Assembly (NCBI GenBank): GCA_016124895.1
Contig: WGMU01000001.1
Location: 1-64,000, forward strand
Reading direction: 5' to 3'
From: a bacterium
GTDB lineage: Bacteria; Planctomycetota; Planctomycetia; Planctomycetales; Planctomycetaceae
Length of the DNA stretch: 64,000 nt
The translations under genes were made by a program, and so were the position numbers. The notes under the pieces are model-generated. The model had not been told where the DNA came from and ran no database searches. It worked only from the letters and a program-made list of their open reading frames with translations. Below are positions 48,301-56,794 of the stretch, piece after piece (position 1 is the first letter of the stretch; every line of letters begins with the position of its first letter).

Positions 48301-50946
48301 GCCGGTCAGAGTCGCAAGTGCTTCCAGCCCGATCCGCGGATCCTGTGTGGCGGCATCGTTCGTGCCCAGTCCGATGACCAGCGCCCCCAGCGCGTTGAGC
48401 CCTGTCACAGTGTCCTGAATGGTGGCGCCGCTGTTGAAGGGCGTGGTTCCGCGGCCGCTGGTCGTGATACCTGAAGCCGGGACAGTCAGGCCGCCGACGC
48501 CAGTGATGCTGGTCGCCCCGTCTGCCTGATACGCGAATCCAACGTCCGTCGCCGTGATAATGATCGGCAGAGCACCCGAACGGAATCCGGCACCGCCAAT
48601 CGTCCCGGACGGATCCAGCACGCCATTCGCCGGGTCCGCGGTAAACGACGCGAACGCGGGAACGTCGCCACTGCTACCGGGGGTGACCTGAGTTGACGCC
48701 AGCCCGGCGGCTCCGCTGTCGAGCACCGAGCCGTTGTTGTTTCCGTCAAATCCAGCGCCGGTCACCATCTGATAGAGAGCTTCAATCACCGTTTCGGGGG
48801 CGTCGCCGCCATAACCCGGAGCGACGCGGTCCAGGGCCGCCTGGATCGACGCCAGCACTTCCGCATCTGTGTAACGAGTGTCGCTCGCCGCAATGATCGG
48901 CTGGTTCAAAATGAAGGGGCGGCCGCTCGAATACTCGGATGCAAAGTTGGCGTACTCTTCCAGACGCCCGACACCGAAGCCCAGATCGATTCCCGGCAGC
49001 CGCGTCTGCAGTTGAGAAATGATGTTGGGAAACGCGGCGCGGACGATCGGGCTGTTCGATGTGAAACTGCCGGTATCGTCAAAGAGCAGAAACACGTCGA
49101 CCATGCTTGTCAGTGCGCCGGTTGTCGGCAGAGTCAGACTGACGGTCTGCGTATAAGTGTCTCCCTCGGCCAGCGACGTTTGAATCAGCGACGGCGTGAC
49201 GTTTCCCACCGGAGCGTTGCTGACGCCGCCCGGCCACAGGATCCCGCCAACCGTTTCTGGAAACGTCTGCACAAAGCCAGTGGGGACGACTTCGCGGACC
49301 ACGTAGGCACCCGCAGCCAGACCGGTGAAAGAATACGAACCATCGGCCAGTGTCAGTGTCGTCGGCTCGCCGGGCTCCAGCACATTGTCGCGGTTCAGAT
49401 CGAGGAAGATCGTCACGCCTTCGACGCCGGGCTCGCCGGCATCACGGACGTGATTGCCGTTGAGGTCTTCAAATTTGACGCCGTGAATTTCGCTGGGGCG
49501 ATACTGGTCTCCGCCATCGACGTTACTGAGGTCGTCGGCCGGTCCCACCGTGACGGGCTTTGCACTTTCAGAGGTCGGCGTCGAACCGAGTTCCGCAGGT
49601 ACAATCTGGCGCACCGTGTAGGTGCCGGCGGCCAGCTTCTCAAAGCGGTACTGCCCCGCTTCGTCAATGTCCGGCGTGTAAAAGAGATCGCCGCCCGTCA
49701 CGACACTCGGCTCGCCAGCGTCGAGTGCCCCGTTGTTGTTCCTGTCGAGGTAGACGGTAATCCCTGCCAGACCTTCTTCGCCGGGATTGCGGACTCCGTT
49801 CCGGTCGCGGTCAACGTAAATCACGCCGCCAATCGCCGCGTCCGTCCGTTGCAGATTTCCGAAGTTGACGTTGTTCAGCGGGCTTCCTGAGATCAGCGTG
49901 ACGTTCTGGTAGCCCGCGACCGGCGAGGTCGGCCGGTACGAGATCGGCGTTTGCTCGGCGATCCGGACATTCCCTGCCTCGACGCCGACGATCGAATAGC
50001 TGCCATTGCTGGCCGTCGTTCCAAACGGTTCGCCAGTGTCACGGACATTGTTGAGGTTCAGGTCGGCGTAGACAGTCCAGCCACCGAGACCCGACTCGCC
50101 TGTGTCCTGCAGACCGTTGCCGTTGATGTCGTTAAAGACGCGACCGCTGATCGATGTCAGCTTGTCTGGATCCGGCCAGTTCGAGAAGTCGGGCATGACG
50201 GTCGTCTGCCCCTCGACGACTTCAGCGGTGTAGTTAATGTCTTTCGGCTCCCAGCCCGTCGGCACAACCTCAGTGACTTCGTAACTGAGACTGTTGCCCG
50301 CTCCGCCGCCGAGGATTCCCGTAAACGTGTAGTCCCCATTGCCGTCGGTCAGTTCAAACGGCTCGTCCGAATCCAGCGTCCCGTTGCCGTTGATATCCAG
50401 AAAGATGGTCCAGCCGGCAAGACCAGTGTCTTCGGGATCCCGGACAGTGTCGTTGTTGATGTCCCGCCAGACGGTCCCGGTAATGACTCCCGTGCCGCCC
50501 GTGCCTTCGTTCAGAAAATCGACGCGCTGACTCTGACCATCGAGTAGCGTCACGTCGGTGTAGCCAGTCACTGGATTCGTCGGTGTCCAGCCTGACCGGA
50601 CGACTTCCGCGACGCGATAGTCGCCAGCGGCAAGGCCATTGAAGCTGAATTTCCCGTCGGCGTCGGTGACCATCGATGCTTCCCCGGCGTCGAGCGAACC
50701 GTTCTGGTTCTGGTCGAGGAAGACAGTCCAGTTGGCCAGTCCGGCTTCACCCTGATCTCGAACCCCGTTGGCATTCAGATCTTGGTACAGCGTCCCCGTT
50801 ATCTGAGCGGCCAGCAGCGTCCTCAGTTCCAGTTGTTCAATAAGTGTCCCGGATTCTCTGCGGCGGCGCCACGTTCCCGGCCGTTCCTTGACGGTCTGCT
50901 GGAAACTGGTCTGGCTCCATCGGCGAATCAGATTGGAGATCAACAT
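45352..50946 (-). CDS. Giant secreted repeat protein (SdrD_B-like, VWA-like, cadherin-like, NHL-like)
   Basis: 1864 residues. The N-terminus ends in 'IEQLELRTLLA', the planctomycete LEPR-type sorting signal. Five SdrD_B-like repeats (about residues 48-590, each 'G.v..D.N.NG..D.gE.Gl.g..v.lD') follow, then a VWA/integrin-like region (about 615-1000, 'VDVFLLFDDTGSF'), then about five tandem ~96-residue cadherin-like repeats (about 1130-1545, 'N.APvA.dD.y.t.ED..l.v...G.LgND.D'), then an NHL-like C-terminal region ('WVVDEKGEVFVYDA'). The Asp-rich repeats bind Ca2+. It is probably a cell-surface adhesion protein. Confidence 0.87.
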   Translation of the reverse strand: MLISNLIRRWSQTSFQQTVKERPGTWRRRRESGTLIEQLELRTLLAAQITGTLYQDLNANGVRDQGEAGLANWTVFLDQNQNGSLDAGEASMVTDADGKFSFNGLAAGDYRVAEVVRSGWTPTNPVTGYTDVTLLDGQSQRVDFLNEGTGGTGVITGTVWRDINNDTVRDPEDTGLAGWTIFLDINGNGTLDSDEPFELTDGNGDYTFTGILGGGAGNSLSYEVTEVVPTGWEPKDINYTAEVVEGQTTVMPDFSNWPDPDKLTSISGRVFNDINGNGLQDTGESGLGGWTVYADLNLNNVRDTGEPFGTTASNGSYSIVGVEAGNVRIAEQTPISYRPTSPVAGYQNVTLISGSPLNNVNFGNLQRTDAAIGGVIYVDRDRNGVRNPGEEGLAGITVYLDRNNNGALDAGEPSVVTGGDLFYTPDIDEAGQYRFEKLAAGTYTVRQIVPAELGSTPTSESAKPVTVGPADDLSNVDGGDQYRPSEIHGVKFEDLNGNHVRDAGEPGVEGVTIFLDLNRDNVLEPGEPTTLTLADGSYSFTGLAAGAYVVREVVPTGFVQTFPETVGGILWPGGVSNAPVGNVTPSLIQTSLAEGDTYTQTVSLTLPTTGALTSMVDVFLLFDDTGSFTSNSPIVRAAFPNIISQLQTRLPGIDLGFGVGRLEEYANFASEYSSGRPFILNQPIIAASDTRYTDAEVLASIQAALDRVAPGYGGDAPETVIEALYQMVTGAGFDGNNNGSVLDSGAAGLASTQVTPGSSGDVPAFASFTADPANGVLDPSGTIGGAGFRSGALPIIITATDVGFAYQADGATSITGVGGLTVPASGITTSGRGTTPFNSGATIQDTVTGLNALGALVIGLGTNDAATQDPRIGLEALATLTGATNQTTTTIANGTADPIAPGDPFYFKIGSGGDPLVGNIADGIVAAIDSAVTSVNVNVTLRASDPRVHIGFSPGVINGLGAGDTATFDVTFTGDGRPHRFDLQFVREGTDVVLGSLPVVLGTPIAGDGYEFEDCLDGQISQSVDFGSQQAIGVVPNTAPSFTVGADVVVSEDAGAQTLTAWATNISAGPASESSQFVDFLVSNDNPALFDIAPAISADGTLTFTSAANAFGTATVAVQLHDDGGTVGGGADISSPQTFTITITPVNDAPVATAEQYTTDEDVTLVVSAPGVLGNDTDADGDVLTAGLFTSPASGALTLNADGSFLYTPDADFYGSDQFSYVVSDGQSSSSITVVTLYVVPVNDAPVAADDGFSTSEDVVLTVSAPGLLGNDSDPDGDTLTATLVSGPANGSLTLNSDGSLTYTPNSGFSGSDSFTYAASDGLLESNVATVTIDVTSVNHAPEAFDDTYVTDEDATLKVSAPGLLGNDSDPDGNTLTAYLVSGPTNGSLTLNSDGSFTYTPNANFNGADSFTYGVKDGLLDSNTATVMITVDPVNDAPVAAVDSYAVVQDSTLSVPTAGVLSNDTDVDGDSLSAVLVTGTANGALTLNPDGSFNYSPNAGFAGTDSFIYAASDGVTTSAAVTVTIQINRIQEPGGTKFVVVDQSRRRTFEYDSTGNPLLDMRLNREDAKPRGVATSADGSTRWVVDEKGEVFVYDASNRLLGSWEARRVDKPEGITVHGNDLWIADRGTHKVFYFENGALRLSGKASPTSSFRLDHADRKPMGITTDGSSFWVVDDTAKHDAVFQYSMRGVLAGNWTIDPANSRPTGITIDSRDPGRLWIVDARADRVFQYDGATIRTSGGAIADASFALAVKNRNPQGIADPGLLMSDTAGSISLPLSASGSAAIESPGWNAEGNSDAAEHRTQALTDVGVTTGCRSSLSETHDDAKRPDDSDREDRKESESRHLETIDQAFSDSLDSALLGV

Positions 50947-51601
50947 CAGAGGTGTTCCTTAACGCGAGCAATGAATAACGAACGTCGTTCCAGCAACAGG
51001 CCGGTCGACAGAGAGCACTGCATCAGTTCGACCATTGCATCAGTTCGTTCGTGGAGAACCAGTTCAGAACTGTTGCTTAACTTCAACACTTCGCACTCGC
51101 ATGGTCCCCGGAGCGTTGCCTGGTCACTGCCTGACCTTGTCGTGGTCAGCTTCTGCTCACACTGAAGTACCAAAAAAGTTTGTCATCTCTGCAATTCGCT
51201 ACAGGCCGGGAGGCTGGCCCATGTGCTGCGTGACAGAAGTGGTCGAAAATGCTGCAGTCTACTATGTAGATCGTATTGGCGAATCTGGCAGTGAGCCTGC
51301 AGGTCATTGTCAGCAAGACGCTAAGGCAAGTGCTGTGCCGATCATTCGTCGTCCGAATGCAGCCACAGCGCCAGACGACTGTCGGTTGAATCGGTCGACC
51401 GAAATTCATCAGATGCAGCGACTCTCGCGGAGCAGGAGCCCGCGGGATTCATGCGGAAATCCGAGGGAGTCAGCACTGGCCAGAGTGAAACCAGACCTGA
51501 GGTCCTTCGGTCAAGTGCGGTTGACCGCAACTCTGCAGGCCGGAACAGCGAAGTCGTAATTGTGCGCCGACTGCGAACGTCTTGATCAGCGCACCGGTCA
51601 G
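50947..51601. other. Upstream region of the giant gene, no gene seen
   Basis: About 650 bases with only short, non-protein-like frames on both strands. It should hold the promoter of the minus-strand giant gene. No strong repeat found. Confidence 0.45.
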
Positions 51602-51930
51602 TCACGAACCAGCAGGTCCGCTTGAGGCTGGAAATGTTGCACGGGCCGTTTGCATGTCAGCGCACCAGCACCACTCGACTGGGTCGGTGACGACGCGACG
51701 CAACTGCGTCAGCAGATTGTGAGCTGCGCAGTGCAGTGCCAGGCGAAACAGGTTCGCCATGTAGTGATGATCGCTCAGTCGGTCGGCCTTGAGTTCCTTG
51801 TTGCGAGTGGCGCAGCCGCATTCATTCCGCCGGTGGCGGTCGCTCCCGCCGCGATCGTCATACGCGGCGGCAGGCAGCACGCGGGCTCGCGGGCGGCTGG
51901 TCACGATCGCCCGCCGGTTCGTGCCTTGGG
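51602..51930 (-). pseudogene. IS1380-family transposase C-terminal remnant
   Basis: The minus strand reads 'GTNRRAIVTSRPRARVLPAA', then 'ATRNKELKADRLSDHHYMAN', 'LFRLALHCAAHNLLTQLRRV', the conserved C-terminal block of IS1380-type DDE transposases ('NR.KELK..l..DR.S.hr..ANqfRL.LHaaAy.Ll..LR'). It is fused in frame to a kinase N-terminus. No intact transposase or terminal repeats remain. Confidence 0.68.
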
Positions 51931-52141
51931 CGTGGGCTTCCACTTTGATGGCGGGATCGTTCGCTATCTGCTCGACCACTGGAGTGTCCAGAAACTGGCT
52001 CTGAGCATCGTGCGAAGCGAGCAGCGATTCGACGCGACTCAGCAGTTCCGCATCGTCCGCACAGGCAGCCTGCAGATGCGCCTGACGTTCTGCCGGATCG
52101 TCGATGTCCAGTGCGGCAAGAAAGAGTTCCCGTTCATTCAT
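51931..52141 (-). pseudogene. Ser/Thr protein kinase N-terminal fragment
   Basis: 'MNERELFLAALDIDDPAERQ', 'AHLQAACADDAELLSRVESL', 'LASHDAQSQFLDTPVVEQIA' is the N-terminal extension that precedes many planctomycete Pkn kinases. The kinase domain is missing: the frame passes directly into IS1380 sequence. An ECF sigma factor gene lies upstream on the same strand, the usual partner. Confidence 0.75.
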
Positions 52142-52277
52142 GGCGAGGACCTTGTTAAGAAATGAGCGGTCAGAGGTGTTCTGAGACCAATGCGCCGTAA
52201 GGTCCGCCGTCACGCCACAGAATGGTGTTTTTTAACCAGCGTCATCCGAGCTGTCGTTGCGCGGCTGCCTTTGTCTC

Positions 52278-52341
52278 ACACGAAGGCATAAAGACTTCAG
52301 CGACTGGGTTTGTTCTCTGCCTGGTGCCTTTGTGTGAGCAT
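52278..52341. repeat. Short inverted repeat in the sigma-kinase intergenic gap
   Basis: TCACACGAAGGCA (52278-52290) and TGCCTTTGTGTGA (52329-52341) pair with one mismatch. It may be part of a small palindromic element or a weak terminator after the sigma factor gene. Confidence 0.4.
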
Positions 52342-52374
52342 CTTTTAAGTGTGAGAATCCTGGCCCTGGTGTTT

Positions 52375-52948
52375 TCAGAAAGACACGCTCCCGCTTTCAG
52401 CCTCACTCTCGCCGACAACTTCCCGCCGCAGCCAGGCCCGGGCGAAAGCCCATAACCGGTCCGCCGTCCGCGGTGAAATCCTCAGCATCTGCGCGGCGTC
52501 GGGAATCGACAGTCCGACGAAATACCGCAGATGCACCAGCTCGACAGCCTGCGGATCCACCGCCTTCAGCCGGTCCAGCGCCGCATCGAGCGCGATCAGG
52601 TCCTCATGCACCTCCGCCGCTTCGATCGGCACATCATCGAGTTCCTGTCGAGCCATCTCGCCGCCGTGTTTGACGCGATTCCTGCGCCGAGCCTTCTCGA
52701 CCAGAATCCGGCGCATGGACTCCGCTGCCGCCGCAAAGAAGTGTCCGCTCGAATCCCAGTGCTGCGTCTGCTCGCGATCGACCAGCCGCAGATACGCCTC
52801 ATGCACCAGCGCCGTCGCCTGCAGCGTCTGCCCCGGCTGCTCCTGAGCTATCCGCTGCGCAGCGAGCTTCCGCAGTTCGTCATACACCAGTGGCAGCAGC
52901 CGGATCGCCGTGTTCAATCGCCGAGAGAATGCGGGTGACATCGCTCAT
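52375..52948 (-). pseudogene. ECF sigma factor (planctomycete type) with N-terminal frameshift
   Basis: The main frame has 'LLPLVYDELRKLAAQRIAQ', 'TLQATALVHEAYLRLVDREQ', 'HFFAAAAESMRRILVEKARRR', 'VELVHLRYFVGLSIPDAAQML' and 'ISPRTADRLWAFARAWLRR', i.e. regions 2 and 4. The family start 'MSDVTRILSAIEHGDP' is readable in another frame from ATG 52948, so a change near 52905 (net one base out of frame) separates it from the body. A start at 52941 would add unrelated residues. Together with the broken kinase downstream, the signalling pair is probably dead. Confidence 0.72.
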
Positions 52949-53204
52949 CACGGCAGCATATCTCACTCAGATGCCGAATTCGCAACGCCATCCTGATGAT
53001 GCGTCCGTCACGACATGTGGTGATCGGCGCGACCCGACCGGTGATCTTCAGATGTTTGTCACCTTTGAGTTTTCTGGTTGAGTGGCCGGAGCTGGACTGA
53101 GCCTGCGAAGGAAGTTCCAGAATTTCACACATAACCCGTTCCAGCTCCGGCGATCTGCATGTGGAGTCGGGACCGACCACTCGCCGCATCGGTCCCCAAT
53201 CGGA
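52949..53204. other. Gap between antiporter and sigma-factor genes
   Basis: No gene recognised. It should hold the promoter of the ECF sigma pseudogene and the 3' end of the antiporter transcription unit. Confidence 0.4.
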
Positions 53205-54893
53205 CTAACTCGCGCGGCCGTGGCGACGAATCAGAACACGCATCACGTCGCTGCGGCGGATGATTCCGATCAGAGCGTGCGGTTCCTCCCGCTCCACAAC
53301 GGGCAGGCAGTCATCCTGAATCCGTTTGAACAGCTCGGCGGCACGCGTCACCGTCTCGTCCTGATAAATGACGGCCTCGACCGGCGTTGCCAGATCCTCG
53401 GCGCAGACCAGCTCTGTCACGCTGGGATCGAACATCACGTTACTCAGCAGCGGATACCGGATCAGGCCGACGACAGCATTCTCGGCATTAACGACCGGGT
53501 ATGTTTCCTCGTGGCTGTGTTCGATGTAGTCGAGTACCTCACTGAAATTCGCCGACTGCCGGATACCGCGCATGCCACGCCGGACCAGCGGTTCGATGGC
53601 CAGATCCGATGCCGTCGCCTTCGCGCCGAAGGCCCAGCCGACGGACGCCCGCACGTAATGCCAGACTTCGTGCGCTTCTTCCAGCGGAGTGCTCTCGGTG
53701 TGGTGGATTGCCGATGCGATTGGCACTTCACCCGACTTCAGCATTGCATGACGAATCAGCAGCGGTCCGATTATCTCGAACACCACGACCGATCCCAGAA
53801 TGATGGCCTGAATCGGCCGTCCGATCTCCGGTGCCCGCGCGACTGCGATATTCGCCAGTGCGATGGCAGCTCCCGCCTGAGCGAGCATTGCAGGGCCAAG
53901 CCAGTTCCGTATCTCGTGGCTCTGACCCGTCAGTCTGGCCGCCGCATAAATGCCTGCGATCTTCCCCAACGACCGGAACACGATATACGCGCCACCGATC
54001 AGGCCGGCTGCGACGAACGCGTCAAGATCCAGTTCCGCTCCATGCACCGCGAAAAACAGTACGGACAGTAGACCTCCGAGCTGATTGAGTTCCTCGGCAA
54101 TCTGATTCACGACGTCCGACGAATTCGCGACGGTAAAGCCCATCACCAGAAACGTCAGCATGTACGGCAGCGTCAGGGACTCGCACAGTCCGAGCACGAA
54201 CGTCGTCGACGCGACCAGCAGGGCCAGCCACCGGCGCCGGTGCATCATCCCGCAGCCGTAACTGACCACCAGGCCGCCGACAAATCCTGCCAGCACGGCG
54301 CCGCCAAAACTCAGTCCCAGTTCGCGGATCTGCGTCGGCAACTCACCCGAGTGTTCGCTGTCCAGCCACTGCATCGCCAGAAAGACGATGTCGAACACCA
54401 GAATCGCCGCCAGGTTATTCAGCGCGACCAGGATCCCCGCGAGGTCTGTGACCGGCCCATCGGAACGCAGTTCTTTCAGAACGAGAATGGTCGTGGCTGG
54501 AGCGGTGGCCAGAGCCAGGCAGCCCAGCAGCAGAGACTGCCGCCCTCCGACGCCGAACAGCCACAGGCCCAGCGTCACAATGATCAGCGTGCCGGTCAGC
54601 TCACCGACCGACAGAGCGATCGCGCGTGGCACGATCTGTAGAATTCTCCGTACAGGAAACTGGCAGCCCAGGCCGAACAGTACGAGCGCCATCGCCAGCT
54701 TGAGCATTGTGTCGAACGAGTGAACGTGCTCTTCTGGAATCCACTCCAGCACACTGGGTCCGAGGACCATCCCGACCAGCAGAAACGCCGTAACTTTCGG
54801 CAGACGCAGGTACTCGGCCAGCGTCCCGGCCAGCAGCGAGACGCCCAGCAGGATCCCCAGCGTGCTCGCAATATGGAGATTCAATTCGTCCAT
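53205..54893 (-). CDS. CPA2-family cation:proton antiporter with C-terminal CBS domains
   Basis: A 562-residue inner-membrane protein. Residues about 1-385 give ~12 hydrophobic segments with 'GTLAEYLRLPKVTAFLLVGM', 'ALATAPATTILVLKELRSDG' and 'AMLAQAGAAIALANIAVA', the order of KefB/NhaS-type antiporters. The cytoplasmic C-terminus (about 435-555) has two CBS motifs ('YPVVNAENAVVGLIRY', 'CLPVVEREEPHALIGIIRRSDVM') that usually sense adenylate nucleotides. It exports Na+ or K+ in exchange for H+. ATG 54893 agrees with the first helix. It stands alone. Confidence 0.88.
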   Translation of the reverse strand: MDELNLHIASTLGILLGVSLLAGTLAEYLRLPKVTAFLLVGMVLGPSVLEWIPEEHVHSFDTMLKLAMALVLFGLGCQFPVRRILQIVPRAIALSVGELTGTLIIVTLGLWLFGVGGRQSLLLGCLALATAPATTILVLKELRSDGPVTDLAGILVALNNLAAILVFDIVFLAMQWLDSEHSGELPTQIRELGLSFGGAVLAGFVGGLVVSYGCGMMHRRRWLALLVASTTFVLGLCESLTLPYMLTFLVMGFTVANSSDVVNQIAEELNQLGGLLSVLFFAVHGAELDLDAFVAAGLIGGAYIVFRSLGKIAGIYAAARLTGQSHEIRNWLGPAMLAQAGAAIALANIAVARAPEIGRPIQAIILGSVVVFEIIGPLLIRHAMLKSGEVPIASAIHHTESTPLEEAHEVWHYVRASVGWAFGAKATASDLAIEPLVRRGMRGIRQSANFSEVLDYIEHSHEETYPVVNAENAVVGLIRYPLLSNVMFDPSVTELVCAEDLATPVEAVIYQDETVTRAAELFKRIQDDCLPVVEREEPHALIGIIRRSDVMRVLIRRHGRAS

Positions 54894-55046
54894 GCCGTGC
54901 GCGGTGCCTCGCCCCGATCAGTTTCGTGACTCCGCCCCGGCGCGGAGACCGGCACAATACCCGCGATCGCATACTGTCCATAGATCGAATCAGACGACGA
55001 TCTGCTGAGCCCGCTGGTCACTCGCCTTCTGCAGCGACATGACTCG

Positions 55047-56777
55047 TTACGGCAGCGTAATCCGCTCGCCGCCCGCGCGCGTGATAAATGCGCGGCGGTC
55101 GACTTCAGGCGTTGAGTTCGGCAGGAAACTCACCGACGTGTCGGCCCGCGCAACGAACGCCCCCGTCGGGTCAAAGCCGCCGAACGATGGCAACGGGCGG
55201 TCGGGGAGGACTTCGATGTCGGAGGGCATCGTCCACGGAACTCCCTGACGTGATTCGACCACCAGAATCGTATTGGATGACCCATCGCGAATGTCCCGCA
55301 GGCGGACCGGTTCGCGGCCATCACCGAATGCTGTTTCCGGCCCCACAAGAGCGTAGTACGCCGATCGGTACGATGTCGGAGCGTCGTCAACATGCCGATA
55401 AACGTCGGGCATCAGACGCAGCACTTCCTGGTTGGCCTGGCTGTTCCACGGTTCGTTCTGGCGATACCGGTCAAACAGCGCCTGCTCGCCGAGAAACGGC
55501 AGCAGAGTCACACGCCAGCTATGCGGGATTCTCGAATCACGATCGGCTGGTGCCGGCAGAGGAAGATGATTGTGGGCTTCGTAATAGTCGAGTACCGCGA
55601 TTGCGATCCGCTGCAGGTTCTGTGACCTCAGGGCACGCCGCGCCGATACTTCCAGCGTCCCGGCCAGCGGTTCGACGATCCTCCGGAACGCGTCAAGCTG
55701 ATCGCGGTCCGCTGTCATTGTAAGTCGAACGGACGCCGTCTCAGGATCCGATTCAACGTCGGGCTGACGCAGAATATCTCGGGTGAGAATCAGAGTCGGG
55801 ACGGCCACCTCACGGCTCCACGGAGCCAGTCCGGGTGGAAGTTCGCTGAGCACATTTCGCAGAATCGTTGTTCCAGCCCGCAGCGTGTCTGCGACGTCGG
55901 ACAGTGCTTCCTGAGTCGACGAAACCGTTGTCTCAAGTTTCAGTCCCGCACCACCAGACGCGACGATTTCCAGACGACGGGCCGTCCGCAGCAGCGGTGA
56001 CGCTGCGGCCAGCCAGGGATGTTCGCTGAGCATCCAGTCGTCGTACCGTGGCGCAAATCGCCGCAGGCGTTCAATGTCCAGCACCACGAATGCGTGCGTG
56101 GCTGCTGCCGCCTTCGATCGGACCGGCCAGGAGAACTCAGCGGGCTGCTCGTTCTGCGGGCTGCTCGAGAAACTCCAGTTCTGAAGCACGGCGGGCTGAC
56201 CGAGCAGGACTGTTCGCTCATCGAGCAGTGCTCCTGACAACTGCCTCACTGTGACAACGGCCGATCGGGCTGTTTCGTCCAGCGACTCTCCGTCAAATTC
56301 GCTGCCGAACTGGGACTCCATGAAATGGTCTGCGGCGATGCGCGACGTCAGCCTGACGATCGCCATCGCGTTGTAATCGGCCAGCCTCGCGCCGCCATAA
56401 GTTCCGACGACCACAAACTGTTCGACGTCCGAGGGCAGGATGTCCACACGGCGTCCGAGTCCGTACTCGAACAACGCGGCGAGCGACCGATCAATCGACG
56501 GCAGTTTCGTCGTCTGCAGTAGCGCGCGCGGCCGAATACCAGCGACGAAATACGCATCCTGTGGTACGTGTTTCAATGCCGACCAGACGTCGGACGAGGC
56601 CGCATCTGGCTCTGATTCTGCAGTCACCGGGCCGATGTCGGTCGCCAATGACCGCAACTCTGTCCCGACAAACGCACCAGCAACGATTGCGACGATCGGC
56701 AGCCAGCGTCGAAACAACGACGCGCTGCGGGAATCCAGACTGTCTCCGGAAGAACCGGCCTGCTCAAACTCGCTCAT
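55047..56777 (-). CDS. DUF1559-type protein with N-terminal membrane anchor
   Basis: A 576-residue protein. One N-terminal membrane segment ('WLPIVAIVAGAFVGTEL') precedes a large extracytoplasmic part. The C-terminal third ('RIAIAVLDYYEAHNHLPLPA', 'SWRVTLLPFLGEQALFDRYR', 'IRDGSSNTILVVES') is the DUF1559 (SBP_bac_10-like) signature, a family greatly expanded in planctomycetes. The usual pilin-like methylation motif at the N-terminus is absent, which is unusual. Function unknown. It begins 17 bases after the stop of the symporter gene, so the two may share a transcript. Confidence 0.82.
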   Translation of the reverse strand: MSEFEQAGSSGDSLDSRSASLFRRWLPIVAIVAGAFVGTELRSLATDIGPVTAESEPDAASSDVWSALKHVPQDAYFVAGIRPRALLQTTKLPSIDRSLAALFEYGLGRRVDILPSDVEQFVVVGTYGGARLADYNAMAIVRLTSRIAADHFMESQFGSEFDGESLDETARSAVVTVRQLSGALLDERTVLLGQPAVLQNWSFSSSPQNEQPAEFSWPVRSKAAAATHAFVVLDIERLRRFAPRYDDWMLSEHPWLAAASPLLRTARRLEIVASGGAGLKLETTVSSTQEALSDVADTLRAGTTILRNVLSELPPGLAPWSREVAVPTLILTRDILRQPDVESDPETASVRLTMTADRDQLDAFRRIVEPLAGTLEVSARRALRSQNLQRIAIAVLDYYEAHNHLPLPAPADRDSRIPHSWRVTLLPFLGEQALFDRYRQNEPWNSQANQEVLRLMPDVYRHVDDAPTSYRSAYYALVGPETAFGDGREPVRLRDIRDGSSNTILVVESRQGVPWTMPSDIEVLPDRPLPSFGGFDPTGAFVARADTSVSFLPNSTPEVDRRAFITRAGGERITLP

Positions 56778-56794
56778 CAACCGCGTCTCTGCCT

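Noticed and set aside
49012-49890. 292-codon plus-strand frame antisense to the giant gene
   Set aside because: The minus strand encodes well-formed SdrD_B-like repeats; the antisense frame follows from biased codon use.
51035-51559. 174-codon plus-strand frame upstream of the giant gene
   Set aside because: No hydrophobic, motif or ribosome-binding evidence. It covers the expected promoter zone of the minus-strand gene.
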